This document shows, in pieces, positions 8,105 through 15,976 of a DNA stretch of 39,141 nucleotides (position 1 is the stretch's first letter; each line of letters opens with the position of its first letter). Origin of the DNA: Hylemonella gracilis (GTDB taxonomy: Bacteria > Pseudomonadota > Gammaproteobacteria > Burkholderiales > Burkholderiaceae_C). Position numbers and translations under genes: made by a program. The notes under the pieces are model-generated. The model searched no databases. It had not been told where the DNA came from and saw only the letters and a program-made list of their open reading frames with translations. Location: contig CAMAWQ010000005.1 in assembly GCA_945862005.1 (NCBI GenBank), forward strand, positions 1 to 39,141. Direction: 5' to 3'.

Positions 8105-8618
8105 AATAACAATCCATTTGAAAATTTCCATTTATTTTTAACACAATTAATAACTAATATCCGGTAAATTTTAATGCTAAATTCAGGAAGGCTCATCTTG
8201 CCATCGATGCATCGCGACACCTTAATTGTGAAGTGTGTTGGCGACCTCACGGGTGAGAGATATGTGTTGATTTTTTTCAATCCAACTAGTTATTAAGTGG
8301 GAATGGCCCTTGAGTCTGGGACAGGTCAATCTGGCTATCGCTGAGTATTGACCTCTTCAAATAGAAACTCTTCAATTGTAAAAAATCTACTTCTCACTCC
8401 TTTGGTTCTAGGGGACGATTACCTGGACTTGGAATCGGACTCTGATATCATTAGTTCAGAGTACTCAGTTCGGTAAGGACCAAGGCCGTGTGACTTTAAA
8501 CAACTCTAACCTCGTGAGCCTTAAACGTAATTGGGTACTAAACAGTCACAATAAACTATTTATCTAAGCCGACAATGAGAAACCTTTTTTCGCCGTATGT
8601 AGATAATCAAAGGACGCT
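8105..8618. other. Intergenic region with no recognised gene
   Basis: About 510 bases between the pseudogene and the FkbM gene. No frame gives recognisable protein. A perfect 7-bp inverted repeat, ACTCTGA at 8439-8445 and TCAGAGT at 8456-8462, could form a hairpin with a 10-base loop, but no U-tract follows. The segment from about 8290 on is less AT-rich than its left side. AAAGGAC at 8609-8615 is the ribosome binding site of the next gene. Confidence 0.4.
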
Positions 8619-9860
8619 ATGAATATTACGCAAGAAGTACTAAAGCAACTAAAAAAGATCCCTCACAAGCCAGGCCTAAGTTATTTACTGGAGGGCGAAG
8701 ACAGACTAATCGAGCACATTAAATCGATCGCTATCGTAGGAGCCTTTGCCGATAAACTAAATTTCAAATATGAAAATTATTTAAAGAAAAATAATAAAAA
8801 TTTCAAGTCCTTTAAAGAAATAGATGCCACCTTGAAAAAAGAGTGGCGGACTTTCGATTGCATTCTGATTGGATCCATAACTCGATATGCTCACTACAAA
8901 AAAGCACTTCTCGAAATTGGCGTACCAAGAACATTGATAGCTCAACCAGAAGAAATTTGTCAATTGTCTGCGAATTTTTACTCTCCAGATAATAGCTTGC
9001 CGTCATGGCCAAATAACGAGCAATCCTTTGAGGAGAAGATAAATTGGCTTACAGTCAATGAATCTATGCTTTCGCAGGCATATTATTTGATTGAGCCGTG
9101 CTCTCGCCAAATTTTTATTGATAAAATAACAACGTATCTTCGACCAAATTGTATTAATATCTTTAAAGATTTCATTAGAAACCATTCCTCCCCCTACAAG
9201 ACCCTCGGGTCAGTGCCCCTCAATGGAGATAGGCCATCATACGGTGTAGAGAATTTTTTTTACTTCTATAACGACGTTATCAATATTTACGATAATTGCG
9301 TTTATGTTGACATAGGAGCACACGTCGGCGATTCGCTAGATGCATTTTTAAAAAGATGCTCCGTGCTTGGATTGAACTATAAACATATATTTTGTTTTGA
9401 GCCCGACAAATTATCTTTTGACGAATTATTAAAAAATTCAAAAGGTCTTTCTAATATAACACTTTCTATGTCGGCCGTGCTAGAAGAAATAAGTATGACC
9501 GGATATAACCCCGTGGGAACTGGTGGAGGTAGCATCATACAGAACGCCACTGTTGAGATAGATCAATTAATCCAGGCAGGTCCGTTGTCTAAATCTATTG
9601 CTGATAGTCGAGTTGATCTTATCAAATGGGATACACCTGGACCTGGCATAGCAATGAAAGTATTCGCGGGCTGCGAGTCCACGATCGCTAGCCATAATCC
9701 AGATCTAATAATCGGCGCCTATCATAATGTTAATGATATTTTTCAAATACCTATAAGATTGAAGGAAATTTCCAATGACTATAAAATATACTTAAGACAT
9801 AACTCTTGGTTGTATACAGAGACGTGTTATTATTGTATATTTGGCGGTACAAATAAATAA
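8619..9860 (+). CDS. FkbM-family SAM-dependent methyltransferase with atypical core motif
   Basis: A 413-residue cytosolic protein. An N-terminal Rossmann-like region of about 200 residues (KSIAIVGAFADKLNF; DCILIGSITRYAHYKKALLEIG) precedes a class I methyltransferase domain. Motif I is VYVDIGAHVGDSLDAF (about 228-243) and the acidic end of strand 2 is FCFEPDKLSF (about 258-267). The segment IIGAYHNVNDIFQIPIRLKEI is typical of FkbM proteins, which often O-methylate sugars. The usual IKMDIEGAE-type motif appears as LIKWDTPGPGIAMKVFAG (about 334-351), losing the expected acidic residues, so activity is uncertain. A good AAAGGAC site precedes the ATG. It is isolated by debris on both sides, which is unusual for a pathway gene. 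Confidence 0.8.
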   Translation: MNITQEVLKQLKKIPHKPGLSYLLEGEDRLIEHIKSIAIVGAFADKLNFKYENYLKKNNKNFKSFKEIDATLKKEWRTFDCILIGSITRYAHYKKALLEIGVPRTLIAQPEEICQLSANFYSPDNSLPSWPNNEQSFEEKINWLTVNESMLSQAYYLIEPCSRQIFIDKITTYLRPNCINIFKDFIRNHSSPYKTLGSVPLNGDRPSYGVENFFYFYNDVINIYDNCVYVDIGAHVGDSLDAFLKRCSVLGLNYKHIFCFEPDKLSFDELLKNSKGLSNITLSMSAVLEEISMTGYNPVGTGGGSIIQNATVEIDQLIQAGPLSKSIADSRVDLIKWDTPGPGIAMKVFAGCESTIASHNPDLIIGAYHNVNDIFQIPIRLKEISNDYKIYLRHNSWLYTETCYYCIFGGTNK

Positions 9861-10178
9861 TTATATTCAACTTAAGTATGCTCTACATACTGAACCACCT
9901 CGAAAAACCAAAGTATGTTAGCCCCCTGATAAACAGTCTCTTCGGTATTGCGTAGACTAAGAAACATAGGCAGGACTTTTGACATGACCGTTTCTTCAGC
10001 AACGATCAGTCGGTTGGTGGTGGTGAAAAACCGTTCAGCCCTGTAGGCGGTTGACTAGGGGGTGAGCTTAATTTTGTGTAATCGGTCTAATGGCGGGTTA
10101 TCATCGAATATGCCAGAGTGGATATGTCGCAAATACAAAGAAAGCAATACTCAAAGGCATAATTCGTAAGCTCCTCCA
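9861..10178. other. Degenerate intergenic region
   Basis: No intact gene. A sequence resembling an IS256-family terminal repeat is seen at 10058-10087. Short open frames around 9980-10040 (MTVSSATISRLVVVKN) end quickly and are not recognised. The region leads into the IS3 fragment and is best read as accumulated insertion sequence debris. Confidence 0.4.
10058..10087 (+). repeat. Possible IS256-family terminal repeat remnant
   Basis: GGGGGTGAGCTTAATTTTGT followed by GTAATCGG resembles the IS256-type end, which has a G-rich tip, a TGTCAAGAATTTTGTGTAAA-like core and interior to the right. The match is imperfect and no IS256 transposase follows, so it is tentative. Confidence 0.3.
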
Positions 10179-10445
10179 TTAGGTAGACAATTCAAAACTA
10201 GTGATTCCTGTTTTAAACGTCATCGGCATGAACTCCATGGGGGTACTATCGCCGAGCGAGTCATGGGGTCTGAACTCGTTGTAATCCATCACCCAAATCT
10301 CCGCAGCCTCTTGAGCCTAAGCAATTGAGTTGAATAAATTAGCATCGAGCACTTCATACCTAAAGATTCTGTTGAACAGCTCAACAAATGCTTTTTGATT
10401 GGGTTTGCCAAGCTGAATGTACGGCAGCGCAATCCCCTTTTCCAT
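10179..10445 (-). pseudogene. IS3-family transposase (OrfB) C-terminal fragment
   Basis: The minus strand reads IALPYIQLGKPNQKAFVELFNR, then YEVLDANLFNSIA, an in-frame TAG, and AQEAAEIWVMDYNEFRPHDSLG to a stop at 10179. This is the conserved end of the IS3-family DDE integrase domain: the last catalytic Glu lies in AFVELFNR (usually AFIERFNR) and the W-x-x-D-Y-N-x-x-R-P-H box follows. The first two catalytic Asp residues and OrfA are absent, and a further stop lies just upstream. The ORF track line 10289-10489 is the wrong frame of this fragment. Confidence 0.85.
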
Positions 10446-10516
10446 ACCCTCTCACAGCTCGTCCCTAGGCGATACTGGCGATCGCGCAATTCACTTCTTT
10501 AATCTGGCGAAGTCCA

Positions 10517-10568
10517 CAGCCTCCTTCTTTCGGTTAATCAATGTTGCACTTCGTGCTTAAAACCGCCT
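10517..10568 (-). repeat. Isolated IS30 right end (copy C) at the island edge
   Basis: Fifty-two bases from CAGCCTCCTTCTTTCGG to AACCGCCT match the right end of the IS30 at 7575-7626 with three substitutions and the same orientation. No transposase is attached. It lies 76 bases from the stop of priA and marks the border between the debris-filled AT-rich island and the housekeeping genes. Confidence 0.88.
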
Positions 10569-10643
10569 GAGTTAACTTTGTATCCTTTACAAATTCAAGA
10601 GGTAAATTTAATTAGTTTGCAGCAAAGTGGAGTGGGGTTTGAT

Positions 10644-12788
10644 TTATATAGACAATGGATCAACATCCACCGCCCAGCGGATCACGCCTTTGTGTGCCGG
10701 GTCTTTTTTAAGGGCGTGCAGCAGGTTGTGCCATTGGGCCAAATGGTGTTGCAGTGCGTTGCGCGAGGTGCTTTCAAGCAGCATTTGCGCACGCTCCACA
10801 TTGGCCACGCGCTGAATGGTTAGGGGCACTGCGGCAAAGCAGCTGACGTGTTCTGCCGCGGGCAGCTGGGTGGCCGCAAGCCGTGCTGCATTTAAAAAGC
10901 CTTGGGCCACCTCCTGGGTTCGGGCGTCTGCACGCAGCAGCGCTTGGTAGCTGAACGGGGGCAGGGTGGACTGCTCGCGCTCGCTGAGCTGCTGGCGCGC
11001 AAATTCGGGGTAGTTGTGCGCTTTGAGGGCCGCATACAAGGGGTGTTGGGGGTGGTGGGTTTGCACCCACATTTCACTTTGGGCGCTCAGGTCTGGGCTG
11101 CGGCCCGCACGGCCAGCGGCTTGCAGCAGCAAACTAAATAGCCTTTCCGGCGCACGAAAGTCGCTGGAAAACAAGGCGCCATCAGGGTTAAGCGCCGCCA
11201 CCAGCGTGATGCCACGAAAGTCGTGGCCCTTGGCAATCATTTGGGTGCCCACCAGCACGTCCACATCGCCCTCATGGACTGAAGCCAATTGCGATTCCAG
11301 CGTGCCTTTTTTCTGGGTGGTGTCGGCGTCGATGCGCGCCACGCGCACCGGCGAGCCATCGGGCCGTGCCACAGCGTGCAGCAGTTCGCTCAAGTGCTCT
11401 TCGAGTTGTTCAGTACCGCGCCCGAGCGGCCGGATGTCGGGGTTACCGCAGGCGGGGCAGTGCCGCGGCACCCGCTCGGTGTAGCCGCAGTGGTGGCAGC
11501 GCAGGGTGCGGTCTGTTTTGTGGAACACGCGGTAGGCGCTGCAGTGGGCGCATTCGCTTTTCCAGTCGCAATCGCTGCATTGCAATACGGGGGCGTAGCC
11601 GCGGCGGTTGAGCAAAATCATGCACTGCTCACCCCGAACCACCCGGTCTTGAATGGCCTGCAGTAAAGGTGGCGAAAACACCGCGCCTTTGGGCTGGTGG
11701 TTCATGTCCACCCGTCGCACCAGCGGAAAGCTGCTGTGCCCGCCGACCCTATCGGGCATTTCAAGCCGCAAGTAGCGGCCCCCTTCAGCTGCTGGGCGGC
11801 TGTGGTGCCAACTTTCTAAAGAGGGCGTGGCCGAACCCAAAATAACTGGTGCGTTTTCAAGCCGCCCCCGAAAAACCGCCAAGTCACGCGCCGAGTAGCG
11901 GGCCCCCTCTTGCTGTTTGTAGCTGTGGTCGTGTTCTTCATCCACCACAATCAATTTCAGGTGCGGCATGGACGCAAAGATGGCCATACGGGTGCCCAGC
12001 ACAATGCGCGCCTGGCCTTGGTGGGCAGCCAGCCAGCTTTTAAGGCGTTGCGGTCCGGTCATGCCGCTGTGCATGGAGACCAAGGTGTCGGGCAGAAAGC
12101 TGCTGCCCAAAAGTTGTGCAAACCGGTGCGCAAACCGCGCCTCTAGTTGAGGCGTCAGGTTGATTTCTGGCACCATCACCAAAGCCTGCGCTTTGGGGTC
12201 GGCTTCGAGAACTTTTTGAACGGCTCTTAAATAGACCTCGGTCTTGCCGCTGCCCGTGGCGCCAAACAGCAAAAACGGGCCTGGGTGCTGGGCGTCGCTG
12301 TGCATACGGCGCAACACGTCTGCTTGCGCTGGGGTGAGCTCTGGCAATGCCCAAGGGCTTGGGTTTGATTCAGTCACCTGCGCGTCTTGCGATGCTGAAG
12401 CCGCTGCTGGCTTTCGCCGCAAGCGCCGCTGCATCTGGGTGGCATCCAAGCCTTTGAGTTGCGGCGGTAGGGCGGACAGTGCCACTTCACCCAAGCTGCG
12501 CTGGTAATAAGTCGCGCTAAAGCCCACCAATTGCCGCCATGCCTCGGATAGGGGATGCACACCCTCAAGCACCGAGGTGATGGGCTTAACCCCCCAAGTG
12601 GTGGATGGAGGCTGGGGGGGGGCCGCACCAAGTTGGGGTGCCCACACCAACCCCAATGTGTCGCGTTGCCCCAAAGGCACGCGCACCAAAGTTCCTGAAG
12701 CAAGTGGCAGCTCACTTTGGTAAGTGAGTGGCCCCGCCAGCTGGCTGTGCGCGGGCGTCTGCACCAACACGGAAATCTGCACGGTCAT
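10644..12788 (-). CDS. priA: Primosomal protein N' (replication restart helicase PriA)
   Basis: A 714-residue 3'-5' superfamily 2 helicase that recognises stalled forks and reloads DnaB. The N-terminal DNA-binding domain (residues 1 to about 110) starts with the typical VLVQTPAHSQLAGPLTY. The Walker A loop is GATGSGKT (176-183), the DEEH box is at 283-286 and motif III GSATPSLES follows. The insertion between the helicase lobes has all eight zinc-binding cysteines (404, 407, 413, 416, 431, 434, 444, 447). Helicase lobe 2 shows GTQMIAKGHDF and QAAGRAGR. Length is normal. The ATG at 12788 touches a triple repeat of ACCCAACCC (mRNA sense) where a Shine-Dalgarno site should be. Confidence 0.97.
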   Translation of the reverse strand: MTVQISVLVQTPAHSQLAGPLTYQSELPLASGTLVRVPLGQRDTLGLVWAPQLGAAPPQPPSTTWGVKPITSVLEGVHPLSEAWRQLVGFSATYYQRSLGEVALSALPPQLKGLDATQMQRRLRRKPAAASASQDAQVTESNPSPWALPELTPAQADVLRRMHSDAQHPGPFLLFGATGSGKTEVYLRAVQKVLEADPKAQALVMVPEINLTPQLEARFAHRFAQLLGSSFLPDTLVSMHSGMTGPQRLKSWLAAHQGQARIVLGTRMAIFASMPHLKLIVVDEEHDHSYKQQEGARYSARDLAVFRGRLENAPVILGSATPSLESWHHSRPAAEGGRYLRLEMPDRVGGHSSFPLVRRVDMNHQPKGAVFSPPLLQAIQDRVVRGEQCMILLNRRGYAPVLQCSDCDWKSECAHCSAYRVFHKTDRTLRCHHCGYTERVPRHCPACGNPDIRPLGRGTEQLEEHLSELLHAVARPDGSPVRVARIDADTTQKKGTLESQLASVHEGDVDVLVGTQMIAKGHDFRGITLVAALNPDGALFSSDFRAPERLFSLLLQAAGRAGRSPDLSAQSEMWVQTHHPQHPLYAALKAHNYPEFARQQLSEREQSTLPPFSYQALLRADARTQEVAQGFLNAARLAATQLPAAEHVSCFAAVPLTIQRVANVERAQMLLESTSRNALQHHLAQWHNLLHALKKDPAHKGVIRWAVDVDPLSI

Positions 12789-12815
12789 GGGTTGGGTGGG
12801 TTGGGTGGGTTGGGT
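12789..12815 (+). repeat. Triple 9-bp repeat (GGGTTGGGT)x3, G-quadruplex type
   Basis: Three exact copies of GGGTTGGGT give six GGG runs spaced by one or two T on the plus strand, which is the template strand for priA. The repeat touches the priA start codon, so the mRNA leader is C-rich and has no Shine-Dalgarno sequence. The run meets the usual pattern for a stable G-quadruplex, and a 9-bp repeat unit could vary in copy number between strains. Confidence 0.85.
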
Positions 12816-12892
12816 GTGTTTGTTCGTGTGAACTGCCGAAATCGCACCTAAGTGACTGATTTCATTGATAATTTAAGGCTATACAGAAATTC

Positions 12893-12901
12893 TGTGGATA
12901 A
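12893..12901 (-). promoter_or_regulatory. Consensus DnaA box TTATCCACA
   Basis: The minus strand reads TTATCCACA, the consensus DnaA-binding nonamer. It lies about 105 bases upstream of the priA start codon and could tie priA expression to DnaA. A single nonamer can occur by chance. Confidence 0.55.
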
Positions 12902-12932
12902 CTTTGTTGACAACCTACATTGGGAGGCCTTA

Positions 12933-12954
12933 AAGCCTTGAAAATCAAGGGCTT
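12933..12954. other. Bulged hairpin AAGCCTTGA-AAA-TCAA(G)GGCTT
   Basis: A nine-pair stem with one bulged G and a three-base loop. On the minus strand it is followed by TTTAAGG, too weak a U-tract for a confident terminator, but it may end transcription from the dsbD/CoA-binding unit or act in the priA leader. Confidence 0.35.
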
Positions 12955-13079
12955 CTCCAGCTTGCACAGAATTCATGCAGATCTCAAAACTTAATGAAAT
13001 CAACAAGTTAGGAGCACCCGCCATTCTGACGCCAAATTGACGAGCGGGGCTATAGCCCATAAAGCTTTATCACAGTTTT

Positions 13080-13088
13080 TGTGCATAA
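13080..13088 (-). promoter_or_regulatory. DnaA-box-like nonamer TTATGCACA
   Basis: The minus strand reads TTATGCACA, one substitution from TTATCCACA and within the TTATNCACA consensus. It lies 187 bases from the perfect box at 12893, in the same orientation. Confidence 0.4.
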
Positions 13089-13135
13089 CAGTAAATCAAC
13101 GCAATTTTTTTGATCAGCCGCAAATTAGTGAAACC

Positions 13136-13157
13136 CCTCATTGGCGCCTTAATGAGG
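13136..13157 (-). terminator. Hairpin at the end of the CoA-binding gene (weak terminator)
   Basis: CCTCATT (13136-13142) pairs perfectly with AATGAGG (13151-13157) around an eight-base loop that includes part of the stop codon. On the minus strand it is followed by GGTTTCAC, so the U-tract is poor. It may be a weak terminator or protect the mRNA 3' end. Confidence 0.35.
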
Positions 13158-13616
13158 ATCGGGCAAACCCATCAGCCGCGCGTACTCCACCATCAGGCAT
13201 TGGTTTTGCACGACCTTTAAGCCGCCTGCACGTGCAAGCGTGGCGGCGGCGGGGTGTTCAATACCCCTTTGCATCCAAAGGGCCTGGGCCTGAATGGCCA
13301 AGGCATCGGCCACGATGGCGGGTATTTCAGAGGCTTGGCGAAAACAATTCACCAATTCAATGCGGGCATGCTGAGCGGCTAGCAACAAGTTGGCGAATAC
13401 CGGTTCGCCCAAAATGGGCTCGGTGACCATGGGGTTGACCGGCACAATCCGCCAGCCTTGGCTTTGCATGTAACGGGCCACGCGAAAGCTGTCGCGCTCA
13501 GGTTTGGGCGATAGACCTACCACCGCTACGGTGCGGCAATGGCGCAGGATGTGCTCTGCATCCGATAGGTAGGCAGCGGTTGCAGTGCCACTGATATTGC
13601 TGGTGATGGGATTCAT
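13149..13616 (-). CDS. CoA-binding domain protein (YccU-like)
   Basis: A 155-residue protein made of one Rossmann-like CoA-binding domain. Typical features are the first strand and loop TVAVVGLSPKPERDSFRVARYM, the IVPVNP strand, the FRQASEIPAIVADALAI segment and the end GLKVVQNQCLMVEYARLMG, which carries the conserved C-x-x-x-E. The molecular role is not well defined; proteins of this family bind CoA and are proposed to act in acyl-CoA or stress metabolism. It starts within the end of the DsbD gene (ATGA overlap), so the two are translationally coupled. That coupling hints at a thiol-related role, which is inference. Confidence 0.85.
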   Translation of the reverse strand: MNPITSNISGTATAAYLSDAEHILRHCRTVAVVGLSPKPERDSFRVARYMQSQGWRIVPVNPMVTEPILGEPVFANLLLAAQHARIELVNCFRQASEIPAIVADALAIQAQALWMQRGIEHPAAATLARAGGLKVVQNQCLMVEYARLMGLPDPH

Positions 13617-15976
13617 CGGCTCGGGCTTAGGTGGGTTTCCAAAGCGCTAAATACATCTTGCGCCGTCAACAACTCAGGCAACATCACAGGCGCTTGGCCC
13701 GGCAGGTACAAGGCGTACACCGGCACGCCACTGCGCCCTAGACTTTGCAGCGCAGCCGTGATGGCGGGGTCGCGACGCGTCCAGTCGGCTCGCATCAGGC
13801 GCACTTGGTGCTGCTGCAAGGCGGCTAAAACTTTGGGGTCAGACAAGGTGGTTTGCTTGACCCACTGGCAGGTCACACACCAGGCCGCCGTGAAATCCAC
13901 CAGCACCGCTTGGCCAGCGGAATTGATGTTTTGAATTTCTTTGGCCGACCAAGCTTGCCAGACGGCATTTTGTGTTGAGCTGGAAGATGAACCTGAGTCT
14001 AAGCGGGTAGAAGAACCTGCAGCAGAGCCGGGCGCAGATAGTTGGGTTTCAGCCGCAGGGGTGGGGTCTTGAGGCGCATCACGCCAGACCCATTGGGCGG
14101 TGGACCAAGTCAGCGCCACCCACAGCAAACCAAACACCAGCACTGCAACTTGTTGGAAGCGGCCGCTGGTTGGGGTAGCGCTAACAGCTCCCCCATCTAC
14201 GCCACCCAAGCCCAGCGCCCAAACCAGCCCGCTGAGCAGCACCAGCTGAGCCAACAAACTGGCTGCGCCGTGAATGCCGTTTTGCTGACCCAGCACCCAA
14301 ATCAACCACACCACGGTGAGCCACATGGGAAAGGCCAGCATGCGTTTAAGCTGGTCCATCCAAACGCCCGGTTTGGGTAATGACCGAGCCACAGTGGGCA
14401 CAAAGCTGGCCAGTAGATAAGGGCTGGCAAGGCCCAGCCCCAAAGCCATAAAAATCAACAAGGCCTGGCTGGCGGGCAGCGTGACGGCCAAGCCCAAAGA
14501 GGCTCCCATAAACGGCGCGGTGCAAGGCGACGCCACCACCACGGCCAACACGCCCGTTAAAAAACTGTCGGCCATTGGATGGCGGGCGTGCAGGTTCAAC
14601 AAGGCGGAGGGTGCCCAAGTGCCAAATTCAAACACCCCCGCCAGGTTCAAACCCAGCAGGGTGAACAGGCAAGCTAAGGCGGCCACCACGGCAGGTTGCT
14701 GCAACTGAAAGCCCCAGCCCAGAAGCGCACCAGCTTCACGCACCCACACCAGCAACAGACCCAACAGCACAAAACTCAGCACCACGCCCAACGTGTAAGC
14801 CAGGCCCTGAAGCCGACGCTGATGCACGGGCATCTGCTTTGAAAAGCTCAGCACTTTGAGCGTCAAGATGGGAAACACGCAGGGCATGAGGTTCAAAATC
14901 AAACCACCCAGCAACGCACCCCCTAAAGCGGCCCAGAAACTCAGGGTCAGAGCGGGGGATGAAGATGACGATAAAAAGGAAGATGCAGAGGCAGATAAGA
15001 CTGATGAGGAGCCTGATGATGTGGTGGCTATAGCCGGTTTAACCTCTGGCCAAGGGCCCACCACGGGCAGGCTAACCCGCAAAGCCTGGGGCTGTGATTC
15101 CGAGGTCACGACCACCGCAAGGTTTTGGGTGCTCTGGTCTGTGCTGCCGCGTAAATCTGAATACGGCAACTGGGCAGACCATGTGCGACCCGACCAGCTT
15201 TGCGTCCAAGGCGCTGAAGGGTTGACCAATTCGGGGGTTTCTAAAAACACCATCAAACGCTTGCCCACCCATTCAGGGGGGAGCGCACTGAGCGTTAAAA
15301 GTAAATGTGTCTCTTGGGGTGAGAAGTGGTTGGGTGCCGATGAGGTTGACGAAGCCGTAATGGTCAACTCTTGAGGCAAGCGGCTTTGTGCGTTTTGAAA
15401 GAGTTGTGCGTGGCTGGTTACTGGCGTAGCGGTGGGCACGGTCAGACTAAAGCGTCCCTCTTGCGGAATGCACTCTGTGCGGCACACCAGCCAGCTGGCA
15501 AGGAGCTCCAGCTTCAGGTTGGCACTGGAGTTAAGTTGCGCTTTAGTAGCGTCCACATACAACGGCACGGCCAACAACCCCGAACCTTCATAACCGTAAT
15601 TGACCAAATCACCCACAGTCAGCGGCTTGGGCGTGGGCCAAGCCATGTCGCCCACGCGCACGCCTGGCGGCAAAGTCCATTGCAGCTGGGTGGGTAAGCC
15701 CGAGTCGCCAGGATTTTTCCAGTAGGTGTGCCAGCCCGTTTGGTGCTGAAGGTGCAAGCCTACCCAAGCAGACGCGAGTCCCTGCGGGCTATGGACCAAC
15801 AACTCGGCCCGCACTTGAGGCGTGGTGACGACATTCGACAAAGACGACGATGAATGGGCAGAAGAACCACCCAACACGTCCAGCCCCCAGCACAAAGGCG
15901 TGGCCAGAAGGGCCGCAAGGCACAGAAACTGAGCCACCAATCGAGTCATAAATCGCATGGCACGAATATAGGTCAT
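13613..15976 (-). CDS. dsbD: Thiol:disulfide interchange protein DsbD/ScsB-like
   Basis: A 787-residue inner-membrane protein that carries reducing power from cytosolic thioredoxin to the periplasm. A signal peptide (FMTRLVAQFLCLAALLATPLCWG) is followed by a periplasmic domain with the cysteine pair CRTECIPQEG. An eight-helix membrane domain with LILNLMPCVFPIL and VVASPCTAPFMG carries the two redox cysteines. The C-terminal thioredoxin domain has AAWCVTCQWVK. The long N-terminal domain is of the ScsB or DUF255-type arrangement, not the short E. coli form. Three serine-rich low-complexity stretches join the domains. The start is ambiguous among ATG codons at 15976, 15958 and 15949. It overlaps the next gene by four bases. 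Confidence 0.9.
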   Translation of the reverse strand: MTYIRAMRFMTRLVAQFLCLAALLATPLCWGLDVLGGSSAHSSSSLSNVVTTPQVRAELLVHSPQGLASAWVGLHLQHQTGWHTYWKNPGDSGLPTQLQWTLPPGVRVGDMAWPTPKPLTVGDLVNYGYEGSGLLAVPLYVDATKAQLNSSANLKLELLASWLVCRTECIPQEGRFSLTVPTATPVTSHAQLFQNAQSRLPQELTITASSTSSAPNHFSPQETHLLLTLSALPPEWVGKRLMVFLETPELVNPSAPWTQSWSGRTWSAQLPYSDLRGSTDQSTQNLAVVVTSESQPQALRVSLPVVGPWPEVKPAIATTSSGSSSVLSASASSFLSSSSSPALTLSFWAALGGALLGGLILNLMPCVFPILTLKVLSFSKQMPVHQRRLQGLAYTLGVVLSFVLLGLLLVWVREAGALLGWGFQLQQPAVVAALACLFTLLGLNLAGVFEFGTWAPSALLNLHARHPMADSFLTGVLAVVVASPCTAPFMGASLGLAVTLPASQALLIFMALGLGLASPYLLASFVPTVARSLPKPGVWMDQLKRMLAFPMWLTVVWLIWVLGQQNGIHGAASLLAQLVLLSGLVWALGLGGVDGGAVSATPTSGRFQQVAVLVFGLLWVALTWSTAQWVWRDAPQDPTPAAETQLSAPGSAAGSSTRLDSGSSSSSTQNAVWQAWSAKEIQNINSAGQAVLVDFTAAWCVTCQWVKQTTLSDPKVLAALQQHQVRLMRADWTRRDPAITAALQSLGRSGVPVYALYLPGQAPVMLPELLTAQDVFSALETHLSPSR

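Larger units (their letters stand above)
12789..13148. other. priA upstream region with replication-like motifs
   Basis: About 360 bases without a gene between priA and the CoA-binding protein, both on the minus strand. It holds the GGGTTGGGT triple repeat, a consensus DnaA box, a bulged hairpin, a second DnaA-box-like nonamer and a hairpin at the stop of the upstream gene. The priA promoter should lie here, but I could not pair good -35 and -10 boxes. Confidence 0.5.

Noticed and set aside
8551-8575. Possible sigma-28 promoter before the FkbM gene (TAAACTAT...GCCGACAA)
   Set aside because: The -10 looks good but the spacing between the boxes is about three bases too short.
10289-10489. 66-codon minus-strand ORF
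   Set aside because: It is the wrong frame of the IS3 transposase fragment; the correct frame at 10179-10445 shows the conserved integrase end.
12893-13088. Replication origin between priA and the CoA-binding gene
   Set aside because: Only two DnaA-like nonamers, no dnaA/dnaN neighbourhood and no clear unwinding region with repeated AT 13-mers.
14856-15374. 172-codon plus-strand ORF
   Set aside because: It is antisense to the DsbD-like gene; the Lys/Asp/Glu-rich part is the complement of the serine-rich linker.
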